Positions 1 through 5,479 of a stretch of DNA of 5,568 nt are shown here, piece after piece (within the stretch, counting starts at the first letter, position 1; every line of letters begins with the position of its first letter). The notes below the pieces were generated by a model, which saw nothing but the letters and a program-made list of their open reading frames with translations, was not told the origin of the DNA and ran no database searches. Origin of the DNA: Bacillota bacterium. Its GTDB lineage: Bacteria > Bacillota > Bacilli > Calditerricolales > Calditerricolaceae. The translations under genes were made by a program, and so were the position numbers. The stretch is taken from assembly GCA_017577925.1 (NCBI GenBank), contig PKQU01000135.1, positions 1-5,568 on the forward strand. The letters are read 5' to 3'.

Positions 1-172
1 GCGACGGCTGGGTGATCTTCTGCAGCGCACGTTCCATTTTCCAATACAAATACCCGGCATAGGCCCCGACGGATAGAATGACCATAAGGAAAAACGAGAG
101 CAGTACCTTTGGCCATCTCCGGCGCCGCTTTCGACGTGACGGTACTTGAACGGGCTGAGCGGCCACCGCCAT
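1..172 (-). CDS. N-terminus of a membrane-anchored protein, possibly LCP (LytR-CpsA-Psr) family; cut by window edge
   Basis: Only the first 57 codons are present; the 3' end lies outside the window. The start is an ATG at 172-170, six bases after a perfect GGAGGTGA ribosome binding site (179-186). Residues 1-23 form a short, very basic cytoplasmic tail with a run of arginines and lysines (about residues 13-22). A single hydrophobic segment follows (about 24-44), then WKMERALQKI, which begins an external, helical region. There is no lipobox or cleavage-site pattern, so it looks like a type II anchor. This layout and the short amphipathic stretch after the membrane segment resemble LytR-CpsA-Psr ligases, which attach anionic polymers to peptidoglycan. 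The catalytic domain is not visible, so a penicillin-binding protein or another anchored protein remains possible. It is transcribed divergently from the DUF5665 gene across about 100 bases. Gene presence is well supported; the family is a guess. Confidence 0.6.
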   Translation of the reverse strand, partial: MAVAAQPVQVPSRRKRRRRWPKVLLSFFLMVILSVGAYAGYLYWKMERALQKITQPS

Positions 173-271
173 ACGCCTTCACCTCCAACTGCCGATTTGC
201 ACAATTCCGTTTCCGGTGCCCCATATGAGATGCGTTTTCCCTGCTCGCCTACCCCGAAGGAGGACAGTTTC

Positions 272-631
272 ATGCGACGCTCCGACGATGTCCGCGAATT
301 GCTCGATACGCTCGATGTCCTTGCCGAGCGGCTCGAGGCGGTGGAAGGCCTGCACAACCGCCTGGAACGCTTGGCCCTCGCGGCCGAACGCGTGCGCCTG
401 GGTGAAGTGTTGCTCAACTATACGCGGCCGCGGCGGATTTTCTGGCTTCATTTTCTCAGCGGGCTGTCCCGCGGGCTGGGCCTGACCGTGGGCACGGCCA
501 TCGTCATCGGCATCGCCGGCTATGTGCTGAGCCAATTTGTCAACGTGCCGGTTATCGGCGAAAAAGCGGCCCACGTGCTCGAGTGGATCGAGTACTACCG
601 TGCCCAGTATCACGAGCCCTTTTCTCCCTGA
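272..631 (+). CDS. DUF5665-type small membrane protein
   Basis: A 119-residue protein of unknown function. The ATG at 272 was chosen because AAGGAGGAC (257-265) lies just upstream. The longer frame from 146 would run through the ribosome binding site and the start of the divergent gene, and adds residues that do not look like a protein of this type. Residues 5-45 are a predicted amphipathic helix or coiled coil rich in Leu, Glu and Arg (LLDTLDVLAERLEAVEG, then LHNRLERLALAAERV). Then come NYTRPRRIFWLHFLSGLSRG (50-69), a hydrophobic membrane segment (about 68-88), and a short amphipathic tail. A cytoplasmic coiled coil, the FLSGLSRGLG sequence and one membrane helix are the pattern I associate with DUF5665, common in spore-forming Firmicutes. 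The role of the family is unknown to me. No convincing promoter was found in the short divergent intergenic region. Confidence 0.8.
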   Translation: MRRSDDVRELLDTLDVLAERLEAVEGLHNRLERLALAAERVRLGEVLLNYTRPRRIFWLHFLSGLSRGLGLTVGTAIVIGIAGYVLSQFVNVPVIGEKAAHVLEWIEYYRAQYHEPFSP

Positions 632-641
632 CCGGCGCACG

Positions 642-650
642 TGGTATACT
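642..650 (+). promoter_or_regulatory. Extended -10 promoter element for the ylaI-like gene
   Basis: TGGTATACT fits the TGn-TATAAT extended -10 pattern with one mismatch in the hexamer. The -35 region (about 621-628, TTTCTC-like) is poor, as expected when an extended -10 compensates. It lies in the 73-base gap between the DUF5665 stop (631) and the ylaI-like start (705), leaving a leader of roughly 45-50 bases that contains the ribosome binding site AGGAG (691-695). Confidence 0.5.
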
Positions 651-704
651 GGGGTGGGCAATCCGCCCGAGCCCGAATTCGCGGTACGAAAGGAGCGACC
701 CTGC

Positions 705-938
705 ATGCGCGTCACGTGTTTTCTGTGTGACCGCGTGGACGAGATCGACGACAACAGCCTGCTGGCCAAGCGGATCCGCAACCGTCCCCTCACCACGTAC
801 CTCTGCCCGGCCTGCCACGACCGCATTGCCCAAAAAACGCTGGCCCGCCGGCAACAAAAAGAAGCCCGTGGCGTTGTGCAGGCCGAGAACGAACGAGACG
901 CAGGCGATTCCGCCAGTCACACAAATGGACGACCGTGA
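705..938 (+). CDS. ylaI: YlaI-like small zinc-ribbon protein (DUF2197)
   Basis: A 77-residue protein. The start ATG at 705 follows AGGAG (691-695) with a 9-base spacer; the frame is open further upstream but overlaps the DUF5665 gene and lacks a binding site. Two CxxC knuckles, Cys5-Cys8 (CFLC) and Cys34-Cys37 (CPAC), are spaced as in a treble-clef or zinc-ribbon fold and should bind one zinc ion. The sequence between them (DEIDD, then AKRIRNRPLTTYLCPAC) closely resembles the YlaI/DUF2197 family of Bacillales. Residues 38-60 form a basic helix. The last 20 or so residues look disordered and are probably lineage-specific, making the protein slightly longer than B. subtilis YlaI as I recall it. 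Function is not established; the small zinc-ribbon plus basic helix would suit binding to nucleic acid or a protein partner. The stop codon lies five bases from the stop of the convergent 91-residue gene. Confidence 0.85.
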   Translation: MRVTCFLCDRVDEIDDNSLLAKRIRNRPLTTYLCPACHDRIAQKTLARRQQKEARGVVQAENERDAGDSASHTNGRP

Positions 939-963
939 TGGTTTCAGTCACGGACCGGCTTTT
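933..963 (+). terminator. Possible weak terminator shared by two convergent genes
   Basis: CCGTGA (933-938) pairs with TCACGG (948-953) across a 9-base loop. The left arm contains the ylaI-like stop codon and the loop reaches the stop of the opposing gene (944-946). On the plus strand a short TTTT run (960-963) follows six bases after the stem; on the minus strand no T-run follows. The stem is only six pairs and the T-run is short and displaced, so termination efficiency is doubtful. Confidence 0.3.
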
Positions 964-1219
964 CCAGTTCCATCACGTCGCGCAACAGCTGTTCCACCGC
1001 TTCACGATCAAACCGCTGCAGCCCCCGCTGGCCCCCGGCCACAAAGCGCACCGTGTACATCGTCTCGTCGACGGTAACCTCCAGGTGGTCGACGCGGTGA
1101 TCGCGCCGCAGCAGGTCTTCAAAAAATTCTCGCGTCTCGGCCGCGGCCCGATCGCCGGGCCGGGCATCGGACAGCACCTTGCTCTGCAGCCAGTTGAAGA
1201 GGGCATCCGCACGGTTCAT
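944..1219 (-). CDS. Small conserved-looking protein of unknown function, third gene of the nfo operon
   Basis: A 91-residue acidic/basic mixed, soluble protein with no membrane segment, signal peptide or cysteine. I do not recognise the family with confidence. Visible features are an N-terminal helix (RADALFNWLQSKVLSDA), the polar stretch RPGDRAAAETREFFEDLLRR (20-39), a probable beta hairpin (HLEVTVDETMYTVRFVAGGQ, about 45-64) and a C-terminal helix (REAVEQLLRDVMELEK, 72-87). This alpha-beta-beta-alpha pattern suggests a compact globular domain. The ATG at 1219-1217 overlaps the stop of the upstream ylaH-like gene as ATGA, and GGGAGGAA lies eight bases upstream inside that gene, so translation is probably coupled. 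Codon use matches its neighbours, and the strong binding site argues it is a real gene. It could correspond to one of the other small Bacillus yla proteins, but I cannot establish that from sequence alone. Confidence 0.8.
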   Translation of the reverse strand: MNRADALFNWLQSKVLSDARPGDRAAAETREFFEDLLRRDHRVDHLEVTVDETMYTVRFVAGGQRGLQRFDREAVEQLLRDVMELEKPVRD

Positions 1220-1509
1220 GCAGTGGGTTCCTCCCGCTTGCGACGCTCGGATGCGCGCCGCCGGATTTGTACCACCGTCAGCAAGGCCACACCTACGAGG
1301 AGTGCGGCGACGATCGGCAGCCCGAGGGCATAGAGAACGGTCAGCGGTATACAGCCGATGGCCAGCAGCAGGTACACGATCACCGTCTTGAGCAGCGGCA
1401 GTTTGCGCGCAAAGCCAAGGTTATAGATGATGACGGTCAACACCAGAATGACCGCGTAGGCGTGGTCACGTACAAACGCCGCAACGGCCTCCCACGCCGC
1501 GATTCCCAC
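1216..1509 (-). CDS. ylaH: YlaH-like small integral membrane protein
   Basis: A 97-residue protein of the YlaH-like family, function unknown. The start is taken as GTG at 1509-1507, with GGGAG (about 1519-1523) ten bases upstream. The frame is open further upstream, but that part overlaps the 3' end of nfo and reads as arginine-rich shadow sequence. Three hydrophobic segments are seen at about residues 17-33, 41-58 and 60-80. The first two are joined by NLGFARKLPLLKT (30-42), the best-conserved part of the family as I know it. The tail (82-97) is strongly basic, RRRASERRKR, and is predicted to be cytoplasmic. The gene starts 7 bases after the nfo stop and ends in a 4-base overlap with the 91-residue gene, so all three are probably on one transcript. 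In Bacillus subtilis ylaH sits beside ylaI and typA instead, so linkage to nfo is a local arrangement. Confidence 0.8.
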   Translation of the reverse strand: MGIAAWEAVAAFVRDHAYAVILVLTVIIYNLGFARKLPLLKTVIVYLLLAIGCIPLTVLYALGLPIVAALLVGVALLTVVQIRRRASERRKREEPTA

Positions 1510-1516
1510 CGGTCGT

Positions 1517-2356
1517 TCACTCCCTTTCCGCAAGCCACGAACGCAACAGCGCGATCTCCTCGGCGTACTCCCCTTCTTCCTCCACCGGCGTCTCCAACAC
1601 CGCCGGCAGATGGGCGAGGGGTTCGGCAAGCAGGAACCGTTTCAGGGCATCGGCGCCGATTTCCCCGCGGCCAATTTTTTCGTGCCGATCCTTGCGGCTG
1701 CCGAACGGCGCCTTGCTGTCATTGACGTGGATGGCGACCAGGTGGTCGAGGTAGCCGGTCTCCTCCATGGCCCGCACCAGCTCGTCCACCGTGTGCCCGT
1801 TCCACAACCCCGCAGCAAAGGCATGGCACGTGTCGAAGCAAAAGCCGACGCGCTCGGGGTGCCGCGTCGCTGCGCGCACCTCCAGCAGGGTCTCAAACGT
1901 CTGCCCCAGCTCCGACCCTTGCCCCGCCGTGTTTTCCAGGAGCAGCTTGGTCGGACCCTCGTACAGCTCGAAAATGGCGTCGATTGCCTCCACCATGCGC
2001 CGCAGCCCATAGGCTTCGCCCTGGCCGACATGCTTGCCGCAATGCACCACGGCTCCCACAGCGCCGTACGCTTCGGCGATCCGCAGGTCCTCGGCGATGG
2101 AACGGACGGTGACATTCCACAGCTCGTCATCCGGCGTGGACAGATTGGTCACATAGGGTGTGTGCGCAACGAGCACCATCCCGTGCTCGCGGCAGTATGC
2201 CACGCCCTCTTCCGCATCGCGCGGGTCGATCTTTTTGCTGCGCAGGCCGCGCGGATTTTTCGTAAAGATTTGAAAGGCATCCGCCCCCAGGGCTCGCGCG
2301 TTTTTCGCCGCCTGGGCGAAGCCCTTAGCAACACTCACATGGCACCCGATCTTCAC
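1517..2356 (-). CDS. nfo: Endonuclease IV (deoxyribonuclease IV), AP endonuclease
   Basis: A 279-residue zinc-dependent AP endonuclease. It cuts the DNA backbone 5' to abasic sites in base excision repair and removes 3' blocking groups. The TIM-barrel is complete. All nine metal ligands known from E. coli Nfo can be placed: His65 (AHTPY), His105 (VVHCGKHVG), Glu141 (LENTAGQG), Asp175 and His178 (CFDTCHAF), His210 (IHVNDSK), Asp223 and His225 (RKDRHEKIG) and Glu255 (LETP). Length is normal for the family (about 280-300). The start is GTG (2356-2354), preceded by GAGGTGA with good spacing. One oddity is Cys106 after His105, where most family members have proline (HPG). It heads an operon with ylaH and the 91-residue gene, and is separated from the upstream TatD gene by 162 bases holding a possible promoter and two hairpins. 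In Bacillus the orthologue is YqfS. Confidence 0.97.
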   Translation of the reverse strand: MKIGCHVSVAKGFAQAAKNARALGADAFQIFTKNPRGLRSKKIDPRDAEEGVAYCREHGMVLVAHTPYVTNLSTPDDELWNVTVRSIAEDLRIAEAYGAVGAVVHCGKHVGQGEAYGLRRMVEAIDAIFELYEGPTKLLLENTAGQGSELGQTFETLLEVRAATRHPERVGFCFDTCHAFAAGLWNGHTVDELVRAMEETGYLDHLVAIHVNDSKAPFGSRKDRHEKIGRGEIGADALKRFLLAEPLAHLPAVLETPVEEEGEYAEEIALLRSWLAERE

Positions 2357-2388
2357 GTCCTCACCTCAATTGCCCGTCCCTCTGGTTT

Positions 2389-2407
2389 CGGGGCCGTTTC
2401 GGCCTCG
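2389..2407 (-). other. Hairpin in the nfo leader (proximal)
   Basis: CGAGGCCG and CGGCCCCG (minus-strand sense) form an eight-pair stem, with one G-U pair, closed by an AAA triloop. It is not followed by a T-run, so it is not an intrinsic terminator. It lies about 30 bases upstream of the nfo GTG and 4 bases from a second hairpin. A role in RNA stability or translation is possible but untested. Confidence 0.45.
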
Positions 2408-2411
2408 TGTT

Positions 2412-2427
2412 GGTGCGAACCCGCACC
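2412..2427 (-). other. Hairpin in the nfo leader (distal)
   Basis: GGTGCG and CGCACC form a perfect six-pair stem with a four-base loop (GGTT on the minus strand). It stacks beside the hairpin at 2389-2407. The GGTTCG in the loop and arm superficially recalls a tRNA T-arm, but no other tRNA arms are present. No T-run follows. Confidence 0.45.
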
Positions 2428-2449
2428 GCCTCATTGCACATCTTCTATT

Positions 2450-2479
2450 AATGTAGCGTGTTCTACGGCCATCCGACAA
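2450..2479 (-). promoter_or_regulatory. Possible sigma-A promoter for nfo
   Basis: On the minus strand TTGTCG (2479-2474) is followed after 18 bases by TACATT (2455-2450). Each hexamer matches four of six consensus positions. The surrounding 2440-2520 is clearly more AT-rich than the genes around it, and the position would give a leader of about 85 bases containing both hairpins. A promoter is expected here because the TatD and nfo genes are 162 bases apart, but the exact boxes are uncertain. Confidence 0.35.
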
Positions 2480-2518
2480 GAGAAAACCCGAAATTTGTCT
2501 AAAACGGTCGTACAATCA

Positions 2519-3418
2519 TCAAATTCGGCCGTTCAGCAGCCGCCTGCCATTTTCCCACACTGTCCGCCGCACGGCCGCCTCGTCAAGCCCCAACAGCGCG
2601 GCGACGGCCGCTCCAACACGCGGAATCCACGCCGGCTCGGCCGGCTGTCCGTCAAAGGGCCACGGCCCGTCGGTCTCCAGCAACAGTTGCGCAAGCGGCA
2701 CGCGTCGCACCAGGTCCCGGTCGCGCGCGCGCACCAGCACGTCGGGCGTGACGGAAACGAAATACCCCTCGCTTAGGATGCGCGCCAGCACGTCGGGCTC
2801 CGCCTTGAGCCAGTGGAAATGGGCCCGCGCCACACCGGCGCGGCGGAGACGCTCCAGCGCGATGGACGCCCCATGGTAGACGGCGTGCAGGAGCACCGGC
2901 TTACCCAGCCGTACGGCGGCATCGAGAAAGGCGTCCAGCACCTCGACGGCCTCCCACGGGGGCCGGGCGCGCTCGGTTTCCGGCAGGATGTAATGCGGCA
3001 AGCCCACCTCGCCCACCGCGTCCACCTCGTCGGCGTGGGCCTCGAGCAGTTCGAGCACACTTTCCACCTCGTCGCGGTTCCATATCTTCCGCTCGGGATG
3101 CAGCCCAAAGGCAATGCCGACGCGGCCGGGAAACCGCCGCTTGAGGGCGAGCAGGCGGCGGCAGGAAGCAGCGTCGGTGGCCACGGCCAGAAGAAAGGCC
3201 ACGCCCGCCGCCCGGGCACGCGCGAGCACCGCCTTGGGATCGCTGTAGCGGTCGAGGTGCACGTGGGCATCCCACCACGGGCTTGCGGGGCAGTCGCCGC
3301 AACGGTCGCCTGTCGGGGAACCCTTCTCCTCGCCGCCAGGTAAAGGCGCTTCCGGCGCAAAAAAGGCCCCGGTCATTTGCCGGGGCCCGAAGGCCGTGTC
3401 CGTCTGTCGCATCACCAT
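2519..3418 (-). CDS. TatD-family metal-dependent hydrolase with an unusual N-terminal extension
   Basis: A 299-residue protein if started at ATG 3418. The TatD TIM-barrel begins near residue 48. Motifs in order are DAHVHLD (His52, His54), FGLHPE (105-109), VGEVGL (Glu137), LLHAVYHG (His178), AHFHW (His200, His202) and LLLETDGPW (Asp250), together the usual two-metal site. TatD proteins are 3'-5' exonucleases or related phosphodiesterases; HAVYHG and HFHW mark a Bacillales subgroup rather than classical TatD, so the substrate is unknown. ATG 3418 follows GGGGGTGA, whose TGA is the stop of the CoA-binding gene, suggesting coupling; ATG 3412 is an alternative. The oddity is the first 47 residues: most relatives begin just before WxDAH, this stretch looks unstructured, and its DNA contains an intrinsic terminator (3359-3387). 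No in-frame ATG, GTG or TTG exists between that terminator and the domain. The enzyme call is firm; the start is not. Confidence 0.88.
   Translation of the reverse strand: MVMRQTDTAFGPRQMTGAFFAPEAPLPGGEEKGSPTGDRCGDCPASPWWDAHVHLDRYSDPKAVLARARAAGVAFLLAVATDAASCRRLLALKRRFPGRVGIAFGLHPERKIWNRDEVESVLELLEAHADEVDAVGEVGLPHYILPETERARPPWEAVEVLDAFLDAAVRLGKPVLLHAVYHGASIALERLRRAGVARAHFHWLKAEPDVLARILSEGYFVSVTPDVLVRARDRDLVRRVPLAQLLLETDGPWPFDGQPAEPAWIPRVGAAVAALLGLDEAAVRRTVWENGRRLLNGRI
3359..3387 (-). terminator. Intrinsic terminator after the fumarase/CoA-binding genes, inside the TatD 5' frame
   Basis: Minus-strand GGCCCCGG (3387-3380) pairs perfectly with CCGGGGCC (3372-3365), an eight-pair all-GC stem with a seven-base loop. 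It is followed at once by six T residues (3364-3359). This is a canonical rho-independent terminator and has the right orientation and distance (35 bases past the stop at 3423) to end the fumarase and CoA-binding transcript. No T-run follows on the plus strand. It also lies within the TatD frame as extended to ATG 3418, with an ATG in its loop (3376-3374). Confidence 0.75.
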
Positions 3419-3422
3419 GCGC

Positions 3423-3854
3423 TCACCCCCGCCGGCGTCCCTTGACGAGGAGGGCATGGTCCACCTTGATGCACCGGTCCATCACCACGACCAGCCCGCC
3501 CTCCTGGGCAATGCGCGCCGCCTCCTCGTTGTACACACCCTCCTGCAGCCACAAGGCCTTGGCGCCGATTTTCACCGCTTCCTCGGCGACAGGGACGGTG
3601 TGCTCGCTGCGCCGAAAGACGTTGACGATGTCAACCGGCTCGGCAATCTCCGTCAGGGAGGCGACAGCCCTTTCACCCAGCACTTCCGTCACGTTGGGAT
3701 TGACGGGGATAATGCGGTAACCCGCCGCCTGGAGCGCAGCGGCAATCTGATGGCTCGTCCGCTCCGGGTTGTCGGAGAGGCCCACCACGGCGATGGTTTT
3801 CGCCTCTTCCAGGAGTCGGCGGCGGACGTCATCGGGGGGATTGTGAAAGGCCAT
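3423..3854 (-). CDS. CoA-binding domain protein (YneT/YccU-like)
   Basis: A 143-residue single-domain protein with a Rossmann-type CoA-binding fold. The start ATG at 3854-3852 lies six bases after AAGGAGGA (3861-3868); the longer frame to 3926 would include this site and overlap the fumarase gene. Motifs are TIAVVGLSDNPERTSHQIA (20-38, nucleotide-binding loop), YRIIPVNPN (46-54), PVDIVNVFRRSE (73-84), KALWLQEGVYNEEA (99-112) and VVVMDRCIKVDH (122-133). These match the stand-alone CoA_binding_2 family, related to the CoA-binding part of succinyl-CoA synthetase but without its catalytic domain. Family proteins are widespread with no firmly assigned reaction; a CoA-sensing or carrier role is inference. 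It follows fumarase by 68 bases with no promoter or terminator evident between them, so it is probably co-transcribed. In Bacillus subtilis the homologue is YneT. Confidence 0.92.
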   Translation of the reverse strand: MAFHNPPDDVRRRLLEEAKTIAVVGLSDNPERTSHQIAAALQAAGYRIIPVNPNVTEVLGERAVASLTEIAEPVDIVNVFRRSEHTVPVAEEAVKIGAKALWLQEGVYNEEAARIAQEGGLVVVMDRCIKVDHALLVKGRRRG

Positions 3855-3891
3855 GGGGATTCCTCCTTTCCGCCCGTCTGCACGCCCGGCC

Positions 3892-3909
3892 CTGCGCGCG
3901 GGTGCGCAG
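3892..3909 (-). other. GC-rich hairpin between fumarase and the CoA-binding gene
   Basis: CTGCGC and GCGCAG form a perfect six-pair stem with a six-base loop, 13 bases after the fumarase stop. No T-run follows on the minus strand, so it should not terminate by itself. It could protect the upstream message from 3' exonucleases or set relative expression of the two genes; in DNA this GC-rich it may also be chance. Confidence 0.3.
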
Positions 3910-3922
3910 CGGGCAGGCGTCC

Positions 3923-5467
3923 TCACTTGAAGACCGGGTCGGCCAGTTCAGCCAGCCGCTCGAAGGACGACTTTTCCACGTCCTCGTGCAGGCTGTTGCC
4001 GTGGGCGTCCATTGTCACCACGGCGGCAAAGTTTTTCACCCGCAGGAGCCACATGGCCTCGGGAATGCCGAATTCCTCGAGGAAGTGCACCCCTTCGACC
4101 GCCTCGACGCAGTCGGCGTAGTACTGCGCCGCGCCGCCGATGGCGTTGAGATACACCGCCCCGCATTCCTTGAGGGCCGCAAGGGTTTTCTTGCCCATTC
4201 CGCCCTTGCCGATTACGGCGCGGATACCAAACTTGCGGATGATGTCCGCCTGGTAGGGCTCTTCGCGGATGCTCGTCGTCGGGCCGGCCGCCTTGACCTG
4301 CCAGTTGCCCGCCTCATCCTTGATCATCACCGGACCGCAGTGATAGATCACGCCGCCGCGCAGGTCCACCGGGCTGTCGTGGTCGACCAGATACTTGTGC
4401 AGCGCGTCGCGACCGGTGTAGACGAGCCCGTTCAGAATTACCACGTCGCCGACGCGCAGCTCGCGGACCTGCTCTTCGGTCAACGGCGTCGTGAGCACAA
4501 CAGTGCGGGTACCGCTTCCGCCCGCGGCGGCCAGGTCGTTCGACACCGCCGGCATCTCCACCTTCTCGTCCCGATACAGCCACTGCTTGATTCTCCCCGT
4601 CTGTGCGTCGATGACCACGCCCATGCGGCGGAAGGCCCAGCAGTTGTAGGCCACCGACACGAAGAAACTGGCCGGCAGACGGTTTAGCTTGGTGATCTTG
4701 CAGCCGAGGAGCGTCGTCTGTCCGCCAAAGCCCATCGTCCCGATGCCCAGCTTGTTGGCGTGTTCCATGATGTACGCTTCCAGCTCCCGCAGCTGCGGGT
4801 CGGGGTTGACGTCGTCAACGGGCCGGAAAAGCTGTTCCTTGGCCGCCTGGTAACCGGTGGTACGGTCGCCGCCGATGCACACGCCGATGAAGCCGGCGCT
4901 GCATCCTTGCCCCTGCGCCTGGTAGACGGCATGCAGGATGCACTTGCGCACCCCGTCGAGATCGCGGTTCGCCCGGCCCAGCCCCGGCAGCTCACAGGGC
5001 AGGCTGTATTGGATGTTCTTGTTCTCGCAGCCACCGCCCTTGAGCAGGAGGCGCACCTCGATGTCATCGCGTTCCCACTGTTCGAAGTGGATGACCGGCA
5101 TCCCCGGACCCACGTTGTCACCCGTGTTCTTGCCGGTGACCGGGTCAACGGAATTGGGGCGCAGCTTGCCGTTCTTCGTCGCCTCAGCCACCGCCTCGCG
5201 AATCGCCTGCTTCATCTCGATCTGGTTGGCCCCCACCGGGCACTTGATCTCAAAGGTGGGCATCCCGGTATCTTGGCAAAGGGGCGAGACGTTCTCTTCG
5301 GCCATGCGGATGTTGTCGACGATGGTCGTCAGGGCCAGAGCCGCGCGCGTCCCGGCATCCTCGCGCTCCTTGGCACGCAGGATGGCCCGACGCACGTCGG
5401 CAGGCAGGTTGGTCGACGTCTCGACGATCAGCTCATAGATGCTTTCCTTGAATTGCCGCAGATCCAT
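3923..5467 (-). CDS. Class I fumarate hydratase (iron-sulfur type), fused alpha and beta domains
   Basis: A 514-residue enzyme interconverting fumarate and (S)-malate in the TCA cycle. It is a fusion of the alpha part (residues 1 to about 287, TtdA-like) and beta part (about 310-514, TtdB-like). Alpha-domain marks are SPLCQDTGMPTF (Cys64), KNTGDNVGPGMPVIHFE (113-129), KGGGCENKN (Cys147), GCSAGFIGVCIGGDRTTGY (Cys189, Cys197) and FGGQTTLLGCKI (Cys256). Cys64 and two of the later cysteines should hold the [4Fe-4S] cluster, whose free iron binds substrate. Beta-domain marks are IYHCGPVM (374-381), AAGPTTSIRE (393-402), IGKGGMGKKT (419-428) and NAIGGAAQYY. Start ATG 5467 suits AAGGGG at a seven-base distance; ATG 5473 is too close to it, and the upstream extension to 5545 would cover the promoter. 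Related hydro-lyases such as L-tartrate dehydratase share this fold, but fusion, length and context favour fumarase. Confidence 0.93.
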   Translation of the reverse strand: MDLRQFKESIYELIVETSTNLPADVRRAILRAKEREDAGTRAALALTTIVDNIRMAEENVSPLCQDTGMPTFEIKCPVGANQIEMKQAIREAVAEATKNGKLRPNSVDPVTGKNTGDNVGPGMPVIHFEQWERDDIEVRLLLKGGGCENKNIQYSLPCELPGLGRANRDLDGVRKCILHAVYQAQGQGCSAGFIGVCIGGDRTTGYQAAKEQLFRPVDDVNPDPQLRELEAYIMEHANKLGIGTMGFGGQTTLLGCKITKLNRLPASFFVSVAYNCWAFRRMGVVIDAQTGRIKQWLYRDEKVEMPAVSNDLAAAGGSGTRTVVLTTPLTEEQVRELRVGDVVILNGLVYTGRDALHKYLVDHDSPVDLRGGVIYHCGPVMIKDEAGNWQVKAAGPTTSIREEPYQADIIRKFGIRAVIGKGGMGKKTLAALKECGAVYLNAIGGAAQYYADCVEAVEGVHFLEEFGIPEAMWLLRVKNFAAVVTMDAHGNSLHEDVEKSSFERLAELADPVFK

Positions 5468-5479
5468 ATGCATACCCCT

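Noticed and set aside
146..271. Upstream extension of the DUF5665 protein to 146
   Set aside because: It overlaps the divergent gene's start and ribosome binding site, while ATG 272 has a strong AAGGAGGAC site.
179..826. 215-codon open frame on the minus strand across the DUF5665 and ylaI genes
   Set aside because: It opposes two genes that have good start signals and family features; its product is low-complexity and unlike any family I know.
2408..2430. tRNA T-arm-like sequence in the nfo leader
   Set aside because: No acceptor, D or anticodon arm can be drawn around it; it is just a six-pair hairpin.
1610..2776. 388-codon open frame on the plus strand, antisense to nfo and the TatD gene
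   Set aside because: It covers the complement of two recognised genes and their intergenic region, has no ribosome binding site, and its composition fits a GC-rich shadow frame.
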